A stretch of 64,000 nucleotides of DNA from AC-32 sp963736055 (GCA_963736055.1 CAVTNM010000008.1:558001-622000); one strand, 5' to 3'; positions 19,288 through 30,362 are shown, numbered from the stretch's first letter. Translations and numbers: made by a program. Notes: generated from the letters alone by a model not told the origin.

Positions 19288-20415
19288 GGCAGAGCCTCGA
19301 TCACGGCTTCGACCTGCTCGTCGGTCATCCGGCCGTAGAGCGGCAGCGTGAGCAGGCGCTCCGCCGACCGCGTCGGTCTGCAGCAGCGGCCTGCGCGACT
19401 CTGGCCGGTAGGCGCTGAAGGTGTGGATCGGCGGGTAATGCACGCTTGTCTGGATTCCGCGCTCGTCAAGTGCAGTGCGCACCGCTGCGCGGTCGGCGCC
19501 TTCAGGTAGGAGCACGACCGCGAGGTGATGGGAGGGCTCACCGTCGCCATGGCCAAACGGCATCGTCAGCCCGTCGCGACCGTCCAGGGCTTCGCGATAG
19601 CGAGCGGCGATCCGTGCCCGGCCCGAGTTCTCTTCCACGAGGCGCCTCAGCTGGACGAGCCCGATGGCGGCTCGCACCTCGTCCAACCGGTAGTTGAAGC
19701 CCGGCAGCACCACGTCGTAGCTCGAAGCGTGCCCGCGGTGGCGATCCCACGTGAGCGTGGTCATGCCGTGAGAGCGCAGGAGCCGCAAGCGCGCGGCGAG
19801 CTCGTCGTCGTCGGTGACGATCAGGCCGCCCTCTCCCACCGGGAGGTTCTTGTTGGCGAAGAAACTGAAGCACCCGATCCGGCCGAGGGTGCCGCACATG
19901 CGCCCGCCCAGGCTCGCCCCCGGTGCGTGAGCTGCGTCCTCGACGACTGCGAGACCGTGTCGTTTCGCGATCTCGTCGACCGCGGCCATGTCGCATGGGT
20001 AGCCGGCGTAGTGCAGAACCACCAAGGCCTTCGTTCGTGGAGTCACCGCTGCCTCGACGTCGGCGGGATCGAGATTCAGATCCTCGGGACCGACGATGTC
20101 GCAGAAGACAGGCTCAGCACCCGTGTGCTTGATGGTGTTCGCTGCGGCGACGAAGTTCAACGACGGCACCACCACCTCGTCGCCAGGGCCGCAGTCGACC
20201 GCGAGGAGGGCGAGGTGGAGCGCAGCCGTCCCGTTGGCGACCGCGATCCCGTGTGTTGCGCCCAAGAACGAGGCGAACTCGCGCTCGAACTCTTCCACTC
20301 GTGGCCCCATGCTCCACCAGCCGGAGCGGACGACGTCGAGGACGGACTCGACGAGCTCGTCGTCGACGATCACGTCGGAGAGCGGCACCTGCCAGCGCTT
20401 CTCGGTCACGCTCAT
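19275..20415 (-). CDS. DegT/DnrJ/EryC1 PLP-dependent sugar aminotransferase, one frameshift
   Basis: About 379 residues from ATG 20415. PLP features are complete: GTAALHLAL (phosphate contact), Asp160 in VVEDAAHAPG, and the Schiff-base lysine Lys189 in CFSFFANKNLPVGEGG. The frame shifts at 19362-19366, where GTCGGCGGAG should be GTCGCGGAG; beyond it the family tail ERLLTLPLYGRMTDEQVEAV runs to TAG at 19275. It likely aminates the 4-keto sugar made by the dehydratase at 18266, whose 3' end it overlaps by 13 bases. It lies 4 bases after the GT2 gene in the reverse operon from 25036. Confidence 0.83.
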
Positions 20416-20419
20416 ATCC

Positions 20420-21427
20420 TCACAGAGCCTTCCTGACAAGCGACCAGTAGGGGCCGAGCAGGCTATTGACGAAGCCTGTCCCGCGCGGCAGCGGCACCAT
20501 CCTCGGGTCGAGCAGCGGCGTCAGGAAGCGCGCGAGGTCGCGGTCGGGCACGCGCCTCAGGCTCCGCGTCTCGCGCCGGTGCGCCGCGAGCCAGCGGACA
20601 TGGCCTACGCACCACCACCAGCCGCCGAGCTTTCCGCGGAACCAGCCTCGCCGCGCGGCCAGGAGGAGCATGGCGAGCTCCCCGAACACAAAGACCGGCC
20701 CGAGCAGGAGCAGAAGATGCAGCGGGTACGCGGTCAGCACGAAGATCAGCCGGTTGCGCTCGAGCAGCGCGATCTTCGACGGGTGGCGGCCGAACTCGTA
20801 CTCGTGGAAGACGTCCGCGCCCGGGTCGACCACGACCCGCAGCCCCGCCAGGCGTGCGCGCCAGCTGAGCTCGACGTCCTCCTGGTACATGAACAGCTCG
20901 TCGGTGAAGCGGCCGAGGGCGCCGAAGGTCTCGCGGCGGATGGCCAGCGCGGCTCCGCTGGCGGCGGCCACGTCCTCGAGCCCGGCGATGCTCTCGGCCG
21001 GCTCGCCGAAGCGCCCGGCCCACGCGAGCCCGCTGACGTGCACGACGGTTCCGCCGGAATTCAGCAGCTCGGGCCGGTCGAGGAGCCGAAGGCGCGCCAT
21101 CGCGATCCCGACCTCCTGGTCGTCGAGCGTGCGGGTGAGCTGCTCCAGGGCGCCGGCTCCGACCACCGTGTCGGGGTTCAGGAACAGGAGCACGTCGCCC
21201 GTCGCCTCTTCCGCGCCGCGGTTGCAGCCGCCGGCGAAGCCGAGGTTCTCGCCCGGCTCCAGGAGCCGGACGCGACCCCGGCCCTCCGCAGACACGACCT
21301 CGGAGTCGCTCCCGCCGTTGTCCACGACGATCACCTCCGCCTCGCCCGCACCGTCGAGGAGCGAGCGCAGGCAGCGCGCGAGCGCCTGGCCCGACTCGTA
21401 GGCGACGATGACGACGGAGACGGTCAG
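20420..21427 (-). CDS. GT2 glycosyltransferase (rhamnosyltransferase-like) with probable CTG start
   Basis: 335 residues. It begins TVSVVIVAYESGQALARCL immediately after a CTG (21427) that shares CTGA with the stop of the gene before it; no ATG, GTG or TTG is available at the normal family start. GT-A motifs: IVVDNGGSDSEVV, LLFLNPDTVV, and the MYQEDVELSWRARLAG catalytic region. A hydrophobic segment near residues 245-275 and an amphipathic C-terminus suggest membrane attachment, as in wbbL-type enzymes that transfer rhamnose or a related sugar to a lipid-linked acceptor. Donor not determinable. Confidence 0.83.
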   Translation of the reverse strand: MTVSVVIVAYESGQALARCLRSLLDGAGEAEVIVVDNGGSDSEVVSAEGRGRVRLLEPGENLGFAGGCNRGAEEATGDVLLFLNPDTVVGAGALEQLTRTLDDQEVGIAMARLRLLDRPELLNSGGTVVHVSGLAWAGRFGEPAESIAGLEDVAAASGAALAIRRETFGALGRFTDELFMYQEDVELSWRARLAGLRVVVDPGADVFHEYEFGRHPSKIALLERNRLIFVLTAYPLHLLLLLGPVFVFGELAMLLLAARRGWFRGKLGGWWWCVGHVRWLAAHRRETRSLRRVPDRDLARFLTPLLDPRMVPLPRGTGFVNSLLGPYWSLVRKAL

Positions 21428-22960
21428 TACGCGCCGCGGCCGCTGAGCACCGCCGGAATCGTCTTGGCGAGGATCGAGATGTCGAGCCAGATCGACCAGT
21501 TCTCGAGGTAGTAGAAGTCGAGCCGGACGAGGTCGTCGAAGCCGAGGTTGGAGCGGCCGGAGATCTGCCACAGCCCGGTCACTCCGGGGAGGACGAGGTA
21601 GCGCTTGCGGTGCCAGTTCTCGAGCTGCTCGTAGTCGCGGAGAGGCAGCGGCCTCGGGCCGACGAGGCTCATCTCGCCGCGCAGCACGTTCCAGAGCTGC
21701 GGGATCTCGTCGAGCGAGAGCCGCCGCAGAAACGCGCCGACCCGGGTCACGCGCGGGTCCTCGCGGATCTTGAACAGCGGGCCGTCGGCTTCGTTCGAGG
21801 CCTCGAGCTCGTCCTGCTGCCCTGCCGCGTCCGCGTACATCGTCCGGAACTTGAGCATCCCGAAGTCGCGCTCGCCCAGCCCCGCCCTGAGGTCGCGGAA
21901 GAACACCGGCCCCGGCGAGCTGAGCTTGACCGCAGCCGCGATCGCGAGCCAGACGGGCAGTCCGATCAGCAGCACGAGGCCCGACACGACCAGGTCGAAG
22001 GTGCGCTTGACGAACCAGTCGATCCCGATGAACGCGGGCGGGCGGACCTCGAACAGCGGCACTCCCTGCCCCGGAACGAACTCGGCGCGCTGGGTCAGGA
22101 GCTCGGTCGCCTTCGGCGCGATCCGCACCTGGACACCCTTGCGGTGGGCGTGCGAGACGATCTCGAGCAGCTCGCGGTCGCCGAAGTCGGCGTCCGTGAC
22201 GATCAGCTCGTCGACCCGCTCCAGCTCGAGGATGGCCGGCAAGTCCTGGACGTCGCCCAGCACCGGCAGGTCGACGCCGTCGGACGTGGGCGCCAGCGCG
22301 CCGACGAACTCGTAGTCGATCCCGCCGCGGGTCGAGCCGAGCGCGCCGTGCAGGTGGGCCACGTTCAGGGCCGAGCCGGCGAGCAGCGCGTGGCGACGGG
22401 CACCGAGCATCCGGAGCACCTCGCCGGAGACGTAGTCGTAGCTCGCGCGCAGGAGCGCGATCACCAGCGCGGACGCGAGAACCGCCGTCGGGGCGAGGCC
22501 GTAGGTCGAGAACTTGTTCCCGGTTCCGATCGCGAACGCGAGCGTGATCAGCGCGACGATGAGCAGCGACGAGAGGATCCGGCCGAAGCCTGGCCGCCGC
22601 CCGCGTTCCTCGTAGAGCCCTGGCCTGGGAGAAGACGAGGACGGTGATCAGCGTCAGGAACGGCAGCCAGTCCGTCTCGACGCGCCAGAGGACGCCCCAG
22701 AGGACCGGCGTGCGCCCGTAGTAGAGCTCGCGCGCAACCAGGGCGAGGTAGAGGCCGATGACCAGGCCGCCGAGGTCGATGCACACGAGAGCGGTGATGC
22801 TCGCCAGGCGGCGGCCCGCCGCGCCCAGCTGGCTCCGCGTGAGGAAGAACGGGGCACCCGAGCGGATGTCGGAGACAACGCGGACTGGCGCATCGTCTGC
22901 GCCGTCCGCAGCGGGGGCGGGGATTCGGCCCCTCCCCCGCTGCGATGTTCGTATCGCCAC
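21424..22960 (-). CDS. Initiating polyprenyl-phosphate sugar-1-phosphate transferase, one frameshift
   Basis: About 511 residues. The N-terminal half has four to five membrane helices and a CoA-binding-like domain (VDLPVLGDVQDLPAILE). The C-terminal catalytic domain has FFRDLRAGLGERDFGMLKFR, LSLDEIPQLWNVLRGEMSLV, GPRPL and LPGVTGLWQISGRSNLGF, complete for the WbaP/WcaJ family that loads the first sugar phosphate onto undecaprenyl phosphate. Start GTG 22960, five bases after the previous stop. The frame breaks near 22617-22624, where CAGGCCAGGGCTC should be CAGGCCGGGCTC. A second, shorter enzyme of the same kind lies at 32493-33135. Confidence 0.85.
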
Positions 22961-22965
22961 GGGTA

Positions 22966-24097
22966 CTAGTGTGGCAGGCGCCTGAAGGCGTTGTACGACG
23001 GCTTCTTCTTGCCGGCCGCGGTGAAGAAGCCGGACTGCCAGCCGCCGAGCCGGCCTTCGTCGCGCAGCAGGAACCAGAGCATCATCGTGATCCTCGGGTT
23101 CTTGCGGGCGATCGCGTAGGCCTGCGTCAGGTACTTGGCCTGCTTGGCCCACGAGACGCCGAACAACCGGTCGGGCGGGCTCGTCTGGTAGCCGTACTCG
23201 GTGATCCAGAGCTTCTTGTTCCCGTAGAGCTTGGTCAGGAGCTTCGTCAGCTCGCCGATGTTGCCGAGCGTGACCACCGTCTTGGCCTTCGGCTTGGTCG
23301 AAGGTGTATCCGCCGGACGGTTGTAGTACGGGTGGTGCGCGTAGACATCGAAATGCTTGAGGCCGAACTTCTTCAGCGCTGCGAGGAACGCGAGCGGCGA
23401 GATCGACGGCCGCGGATTCTTGCCCGAGTTGTTGCCGCGTGGATCGGTGGCTCCGCAGGCCACGACCTCCTGCTTCAGGTGCGTCGCGTGCACGCCGGAC
23501 CAGACCGCGGTGCAGATGCCGACGTAGAGCCTCGCGGCGGTCTGCGTGTAGCGGTGCTTGTTGATCTTCGTCCACTGCGGCGTGAGGAAGACCGGGTTGT
23601 TCGGCTCGTTCCACGCAAGCCACTTGCGCACGGCCGGAAGCACGACGTTGTCATCGCGCTCGAAGGTCCCGCTGTAGCGCTTGGCGGCAGCGGTGGCGAA
23701 GTACTTCAGGAACGACATCTGCCTCGGGGCGCGGTTCGGGCCCTTCTTCGTGCCGTTCGCCCAGCGGGGGGTCCCGTAGATGGTGAACAGGACCTGGATC
23801 TTGTTCTTCTTCGCGTTGAGCATCAGCTGGTCGTACTTGGCCCAGTCGTAGGCCGGGTCCTTCGGGTCGGCCGGGTGCTCGGGCCGCGTCTTGGCGACGT
23901 CGAACCAGTTGAGGTTCACCCGGATGATCTGCGCCCGCAGGTCGTCGAGCATCGGAAACGTCGTGTCGGGCGTGTCGAACGGTCGATTGGGGTCGAAGAT
24001 CCCCACGAGCATTCCCCGTGCGGCCGCGGCCGGCTTCGGCTGCGCACCGGCGGCGACAACGCACGCGGCGATGAGTACGAGGGCGATGCTGAGTCGT

Positions 24098-24105
<8 letters not shown>
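22966..24105 (-). CDS. Secreted clan A glycoside hydrolase-like protein
   Basis: 379 residues with a signal peptide (RLSIALVLIAACVVAAGA) and a TIM-barrel glycosidase pattern. Glu167 in LAWNEPNN fits the acid/base residue and Glu303 in LWITEYGYQ fits the nucleophile of clan A families such as GH5 and GH39. ARGMLVGIFDPNRPFDT opens the first strand and MMLWFLLRDEG sits near the last. GTG start overlaps the previous gene by 8 bases. A hydrolase inside an assembly operon may trim or release the polymer, as glycosidases encoded in other exopolysaccharide operons do. Substrate unknown. Confidence 0.72.
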
Positions 24106-25036
<931 letters not shown>

Positions 25037-25044
25037 GAGGGCAC

Positions 25045-25050
25045 ATGGTA
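25045..25050 (-). promoter_or_regulatory. -10 element TACCAT for the 25036-to-19275 operon
   Basis: Reverse TACCAT, 8 bases before GTG 25036. The rest of the gap up to 25235 holds only a 5-bp hairpin (GCGAG, CGA, CTCGC at 25202-25214), a weak terminator candidate for the gene at 25236. Confidence 0.4.
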
Positions 25051-25235
25051 TCGGCGGCCCAAGCCGGATCCGGGCCCTTCACCGTCCTCTTACGAAGTGT
25101 TTACGCCGTCTTCAGCGGTCTGCGTCGATGGCGGTGTCGTGGGCCCGTCCCGCATCGCAACGTGACGTTCGCTACCAGGCCTTCAACCCGGCTCATCGAG
25201 AGCGAGCGACTCGCCTGCTGGGCGGCCAGATCGGA

Positions 25236-25775
25236 TCAGGTGGGGTGGGGAACAGGGACTCCCTGCTGGACCTGGGCGTAGTCGACCAGCCAGTGGGCCT
25301 TGCCGCCGGTGCCGACCTTCTTCAGCTGGATCACGACGAGCGTGCTCTTGACCCCCACCGTGTTCGGCTTCGGCAGCAGCACGACGTTGAGCTCGGCCTC
25401 GTTCTTGTGGGAAGAGACGGTCTTCGTGATCGCCGCCTTGTCGATCGGTACTCCCAGCGCGGGGACGGGAATATCGCCCGTCATCCACTCCTTGAAGCTG
25501 AGCCCGCCCCTGAGGTTCGGGGTGGCGAGCTTCCAGGCCTGATCGAGGTTCTTGCGCGCGACGGCGGTGAGGATGAACTTGCCCGCGACCTCGCGGGCAG
25601 CCGGTTCGAGCGGAACCTGCTTGACGACCTTCGGCCTGGTCGCGTCCTGCGTGCCGAAGGTCTCCTTGGCGCCTGCGGAGTTGCTGCCGAAGTGCAGAAC
25701 GAGGAAGGCGATCACGCCGGCCGCCAGCAACGCTCCGGCGAGCCAGGGCAGCCATCCGGCCGCTTTGGCGCTCAT
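25236..25775 (-). CDS. Small membrane-anchored protein of unknown function
   Basis: 179 residues from ATG 25775. One N-terminal membrane helix (WLPWLAGALLAAGVIAFLVL, about residues 8-27) is followed by an external alpha/beta domain with VAGKFILTAVARKNLDQAWK and LAVVQLKKVG-like strands ending PVPHPT. I do not recognise the family; the folded part has the size and helix-then-sheet pattern of NTF2-like or Mce-associated accessory domains, but that is only a resemblance. It is the last gene after the GT2 and Wzz genes, with a 35-base gap, so a role at the outer membrane face in polymer assembly is possible. Confidence 0.65.
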   Translation of the reverse strand: MSAKAAGWLPWLAGALLAAGVIAFLVLHFGSNSAGAKETFGTQDATRPKVVKQVPLEPAAREVAGKFILTAVARKNLDQAWKLATPNLRGGLSFKEWMTGDIPVPALGVPIDKAAITKTVSSHKNEAELNVVLLPKPNTVGVKSTLVVIQLKKVGTGGKAHWLVDYAQVQQGVPVPHPT

Positions 25776-25810
25776 CGGCGTTGGAGACGACGAAAGGAGG
25801 GCGCGGTTAG

Positions 25811-26782
25811 CTAGAAGCGGTCTGTCCGCCGGCGGCCGCGGCCGCCCAGGTCCTTGTTCGACTCCATGTCGAACCACATCGCGAACAGGGTGAACTGCGA
25901 GCCGAAGATCAGCAGGAGCGCCACGAGCACGACCGTAGCGGCCGTGATCTGGTTGCCCATGATCCGCAGCACGACCTCGGTGATCCCGAGCGCCAGCCCC
26001 AGCACCGTCATCAGCACCCCGAGCACGTAGAAGAAGACGAGCGGGTGGAAGTCGCGGATCACGTACTTCTCGCGCATCCGCCACCAGAACCCCTTGAAGA
26101 GGAGCCACGAGATCGTGGGCACGACCTTGCGCAGCCGGATCCCGGAGCGCTCGCCGACGCCGTAGATCGGCCGGGACGGGTAGTCGCGCACGCGGGCGTT
26201 CCACACGTTCAGGTGGACGAGCATGTCGTTCGGGAAGCCGTACCGCTGGTAGATGCGGTCGAGGTCGAGCAGCTGGAGGTACTCGAGCGAGACAGCGGTG
26301 TAGCCGGACTGCGAGTCGGCGACGTGCCAGTAGCCGGAGGCGATCTTCGTCAGCAGGCTGAGGACCGCGTTGCCGAGGTAGCGGTAGCGCGGGATCACGT
26401 CCCACGCCTGGCCGGTGAAGAGGCGGTTCGCCTTCGCGTAGTCGACCTCTCCACGGGCAACCGGGCCGACGAGCTTCTCCAGGTCGCCCGGGTCCATCTG
26501 CGCGTCCGCGGCCATCACGGCGGTGACGTCGATCCCGTCGTCGCGGGCCCGCTTGTAGCCGGTGACGATCGCACCGCCGACGCCGAGGTTGCGCTCGTGC
26601 TCGATCAGCTTCACCCGCGAGTCGGTGAGCGAGCGCACCACCTCGACGGTGCCGTCCTTCGATTGGTCGTCGACGACGTAGACCCGGTCGACGAAGTCGG
26701 GGATGCTGCGGATCGTCTCCGCGATCAGCTTCTCCTCGTCGTGCGCGGGCACGACGACTGCGACCCGCTTGCCGTCGAGCAC
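25811..26782 (-). CDS. DPM1-like GT2 with C-terminal membrane helices
   Basis: 323 residues from GTG 26782. VAVVVPAHDEEKLIAETI, VYVVDDQSKDGTVEVV, VMAADAQMDPGDLEKLV (here DAQ instead of DGD) and a YAKANRLFTGQAWDVIPRYR segment define the GT-A part. ADSQSGYTAVS follows the DTTSG-type motif of these enzymes. Two C-terminal helices (LVFFYVLGVLMTVLGLALGI and ITAATVVLVALLLIFGSQF) anchor it. It likely makes a polyprenyl-phosphate sugar. Located between the chain-length regulator and a small membrane protein. Confidence 0.85.
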   Translation of the reverse strand: MLDGKRVAVVVPAHDEEKLIAETIRSIPDFVDRVYVVDDQSKDGTVEVVRSLTDSRVKLIEHERNLGVGGAIVTGYKRARDDGIDVTAVMAADAQMDPGDLEKLVGPVARGEVDYAKANRLFTGQAWDVIPRYRYLGNAVLSLLTKIASGYWHVADSQSGYTAVSLEYLQLLDLDRIYQRYGFPNDMLVHLNVWNARVRDYPSRPIYGVGERSGIRLRKVVPTISWLLFKGFWWRMREKYVIRDFHPLVFFYVLGVLMTVLGLALGITEVVLRIMGNQITAATVVLVALLLIFGSQFTLFAMWFDMESNKDLGGRGRRRTDRF

Positions 26783-26791
26783 GATTGAAAG

Positions 26792-27679
26792 CTAGGAGTG
26801 GCGGCGGACGGCCCGGAGCGTCGGCTCGTACAGCAGGGCGGCGATCCCGCCCAGGATGAGGCCGATCAGCCCCGCGACGAGCACGGTGTTGCGGCGGCTG
26901 CGGGCCGTCGTCTTCGTCGCGGCCGCGACGCGTGATCAGCTGCGGCGCCTCGACGTCCTCGGCCAGAGCGCAGCTGCTGCTGGTTCGTCGTCAGCTGGTC
27001 GACGGTGGTGAGGCGTTGCTGGACGAGGCCGTTGATCGTGTTCGTCAGGATCAGGCGGTCGGTGGTCGAGAGGCCCGAGGCGGCTGCCACAGCGGCCTGC
27101 TGGGCCTTGATGTTCTTGTCGAGGAAGCTGAGCGCCTCCTGCTCGCCCTGGACCAGCGTCCGAAGGTTCGAGATTTTGGTCTGTCGAGTAACTCGCCAGC
27201 GCCGGCGAGAAAACAACTGTTCTCGCGAGTCCGTTGGCTGCACGGGCGACCTTCCCGCGCAGGTGCCCGGTCACGCTGATCGCGACGAGCGGGTTCTGGC
27301 CCAGCCTGGTGATCGCGCCGGTGACGGCCTGGGTCGAGATGTGGCCGCGCAGCTGGCTCGGCTTGAGGCCCACCCGGCGTGCGACCGAGTCGATGGTCGC
27401 CTCTGAGGTCACGATTTGGCGCACGGTGCTCGGGTTCGTCGCCTGGCTCTGCACCTGGACACCGCTCCCCGAGAGCGGCTGGCCGAGGTAGACGACCGCC
27501 TTCGCCTTGTAGACCTGGCTCCCGCCGAGCGAGATCAGGTAGCCGATCACGAGACCCGCGGCGAGCCCGGCCAGCAGCAGCCACCAGTGTGCTGCGATCC
27601 GGTCCCAGTAGCTGCGCAGGTCGACCTCGCGCTCGGCGTCGAGGTCGGGCAGGTCGTCCATCTTCGTCTTGGTGGCCAT
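26792..27679 (-). CDS. Wzz/YveK-type chain-length regulator, two to three frameshifts
   Basis: ATG 27679, 14 bases after the beta-propeller gene. An acidic cytoplasmic start (MDDLPDLDAEREVDLRSYWD) leads into membrane helix 1 (WWLLLAGLAAGLVIGYLISL), a periplasmic-side domain with LGQPLSGSGVQVQSQAT, and a long coiled coil (SFLDKNIKAQQAAVAAASG, LVQQRLTTVDQLTTNQQQL). Helix 2 (LVAGLIGLILGGIAALLYEP) ends the chain at TAG 26792. This is the standard layout of polysaccharide co-polymerases. No kinase domain is attached. Shifts near 27172, 26950 and 26932 break the frame; the family order continues across them. Confidence 0.78.
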
Positions 27680-27693
27680 GGGCGCGGGCGACT

Positions 27694-28947
27694 TTACCGG
27701 GGCAGGCGCGGGGCGAGGGCGAAGACGCGCGAGTAGGCGGCGAGGTAGAGCCGCCGCCGGTCCGAGACGGGCGGCCGCGTAGGCGCCGCGGCGGAAGCCC
27801 CAGAGCAGCTTGCCGTTGCGCGGGTTCAGAGCGTAGGTGCGCCCCTTCAGTGTCGAGAAGTAGAGGACGTCCCTGATCACGTTCGGCGAGCCGGAGATCG
27901 CGCCCTTGGCCTTGAACGTCCAGCGCACGTCGCCGGTCGCGGCGTCGAAGCAGTACATCGTCCCGTCGTAGGAGCCGGCGAAGACGCGCTCCTGCCAGAC
28001 GGCCGGTGACGAGTAGACGTAGTCGCCGGTCCCGTGCGACCAGCGCAGCTTTCCGCTCGTGGCGCCGAACGAGTAGACCTTGCCGTCGGTCGAGCCGATG
28101 TAGACGCGCCCGTAGGCGACGGCAGGCGTCGAGTAGAAGGTGCCGCGCGAGCCGAGCCGCTGCTGGGCGGAGGCCTTCCAGAAGAGCTTGCCGGTGCGCG
28201 CGTTGAGCGCGTAGACGTGGTGGTCGTAAGAGCCGAAGTAGATGCGGCCGCCGGCGTACGCCATTGCGTCCTTGACCTTGCCGCCGGTCGAGAAGGTCCA
28301 GCGGGTCGAGCCCGGTCGCGGCGTTGAAGCGCGTAGACCTTGCCGTTCCAGTCGCCGACGTAGACCACGCCGTCGACGACGAGCGGCGAGGACTCGCTCG
28401 GGCCGATCGTCACCCGCCAGCGCACCTTCCCCGTGTCGGCGTTCAGCGCCACCACCCTGCCGTCGAGCCCGGAGCGGCTCGCGTTGCAGGGCGGCTTGTT
28501 CAGGAAGGTCATGTAGATCGAATGGCCGTCGATGGCCGGCGTCGCCGCGGTGCAGCGGCGGGCGCGGTAGGCCCAGACCGTCCTCACCTTCGCGATGTCG
28601 ACGGCGAAGAGCGTCCCGTCCGCGTTGGCGAAGTAGAGCTTCCCGTAGGCGATCGAGGGCGGGAACTCGACCAGCGAATGGGCGCGGAAGAACCACAGCG
28701 GCCGGTACGGCGGCTTCACCAGCATCTCCGGCGCGTCGCCCTGCCGCGCCGGGTCGAAGCGGTACATCGGCCAGCGGATCTTGCCGCCCGGGGGCGGTGC
28801 GACCGGCTCCTGCTGGGTGGTGACGAACTCCTCGGTCGAGGAGCCGCGCACGTCCCGGCCCTGATGCTTCCGGTAGAGGCCAACTCCGACGAGCGCTCCG
28901 GCGATCAGCAGCACCGCCACGCCGGCCGCGATCAGGGCCTTCTTCAC
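27694..28947 (-). CDS. Membrane-anchored PQQ-like beta-propeller protein, about three frameshifts
   Basis: GTG 28947 shares GTGA with the previous gene. One N-terminal helix (ALIAAGVAVLLIAGALVGVG) anchors an external propeller built from repeats such as RWPMYRFDPARQGDAPE, LYFANADGTLFAVDIAK, VVYVGDWNGKVYAL, IYFGSYDHHVYALNARTGK, VYIGSTDGKVYSFGATSG and YSSPAVWQERVFAGSYDGTM. Insertions near 28336 (CTTC), 28325 (GGGCTCG) and 27770 (CGCCCG) break the frame; repaired it has about 415 residues and ends at TAA 27694. Such propellers act as scaffolds (compare BamB). Its place beside Wzz suggests a part in polymer assembly. Confidence 0.78.
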
Positions 28948-30350
28948 CGGGACTTGTGCTCGACGGCGTAGAGCCGCGAAAAGCCGTGCAGGAGAAGCCG
29001 CCGCGCGTTGCCGGAGACCGGGACGAAGGCGCCGTCAGGAAAGCGGAGGACCTGCCTGCCCGTGCGCGCGTCCAGGCCGTAGATCCGGTGCTGGCGGTTG
29101 CTGAAGTAGACGACGCCGTCCACGATCGACGCTGCTCCGGCGATCGCGCCGCGCGGTCGAGAAGCGCCAGTCGATCGCGCCGGTGCGCGCGGAGAGCGCG
29201 TAGAAGGAGCCGTTGTAGGAGCCGAAGTAGACGCGGCCGTTCCAGACCCCCGGCGACGAGTAGACGTACGAGCCGGTGCCGAGCGACCAGAGCCGCGCTC
29301 CCTCCGGTCGAGAAGGCGGTCAGCGAGCCGCCGGTCGACGAGGTGACGAACACGCGGCCGTTCGCGGCCGCCGGGGTGCCGTAGATGCGGCCGTTCACGG
29401 AGCCTGACCAGCGCAGGCCGCCGCTATGCGGGCGGAGAGCGCGAGCAGCCGGCCGCCGTAGTCGCCGATGAAGATCGTCCCGTTCGCGAAGGACGCGCTC
29501 GAGGTGATCTTGTAGCCGGAGTGGTACGTCCAGCGCGACCTGTGCGTTCGGAGGTCGAGGGCGTACACGGTTCCGTTCCAGGCCCCGAAGTAGTCCACCC
29601 CGTCGAGCACCAGCGGAGACGACTCGATCGGCGCGCCGGTGTCGTAGGTCCAGAGCACGCGGCCGTTGTGACGGTTGAGGACGTAGACACGGCCGTCCAT
29701 CCCGTGCGCCACGATCTCGTCGCCGGCGATCGCAGGCGAGGCGGCCATCTTCCCGGAGGTGTCGCGGCGCCAGACCTGTGCCCCGTTCCGCATCGAGTAG
29801 CGCGCGCACGCTGCCGTGGTAGTTGGAGACGAAGGCGACGTCGTCGCTGACGCCGGCCGGGAATTCCATCAGGCCGCCGACGGCGCGGCTCCAGACCACG
29901 CGAAACGGCGGCCGTACGCGGATGTCTGGATGCGCCTGCGTCCGGCCCGGCGTCGCGCCGTAGCGCAGCCACTGCAGCTTCGACTGGTAGACACGCACGC
30001 CGACCTTCGGCTTGCCGCGGAACTGGAGCCGCTGCTCGAACGCGGTCGTAGCCGCTCTTCGAGACGGTGACCGGAAGCCGCGCGTGGCGGCGCGATTTCG
30101 ATCTTCGCGACGCCGTCGTGCCCGGTGCGGCCGCGATAGTGGCCGACGTGGACGACGGCGCCGCGGACCGGGGTGCTCCGGTCGCCGTCGAGCACGATCA
30201 CGTGCACGAACGCGAGGTGCGGCGGCGCAGCGGGTGCGCTGGAGCGTGGCCGGCGTCGAGGGCGACGGCTGGCTGACGTGCCTGATCACCGCTGCTGCAG
30301 CCCGCGAGCAGCACGACAAGGACGACCGCTATGACAATCCGACGACCCAC
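28944..30350 (-). CDS. Lipoprotein with PQQ-like beta-propeller, several frameshifts
   Basis: GTG 30350, six bases after TAGCCT. A lipoprotein signal (IVIAVVLVVLLAGCSSGD) puts the lipid on Cys18. A carboxypeptidase-regulatory-like beta domain follows (VHVIVLDGDRSTPVRGAVVH, GRTGHDGVAKIEI), then propeller blades as in its neighbour: IRVRPPFRVVWSRAVGGLME, VAFVSNYHGSVRALS, GKMAASPAIAGDEIVAHGMD, VDYFGAWNGTVYALDLRTH, IFIGDYGGRLLALSA. Frame changes near 30240, 30050, 29810, 29425 and around 29150-29300. Proper stop is TGA 28944. Two propellers in tandem, one lipid-linked and one helix-anchored, are unusual. Confidence 0.72.
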
Positions 30351-30356
30351 GAGAGC

Positions 30357-30362
30357 AGGCTA
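30357..30362 (-). promoter_or_regulatory. -10 element TAGCCT for the propeller/Wzz operon
   Basis: Reverse TAGCCT, 6 bases before GTG 30350. This separates the 30350 unit from the operon ending at 30396. Confidence 0.4.

Noticed and set aside
26936..30319. A 1,127-codon reverse frame suggesting a giant propeller protein
   Set aside because: It joins two propeller genes and the Wzz start through shifted, non-family sequence. Separate signal sequences and a GTGA junction mark distinct genes.
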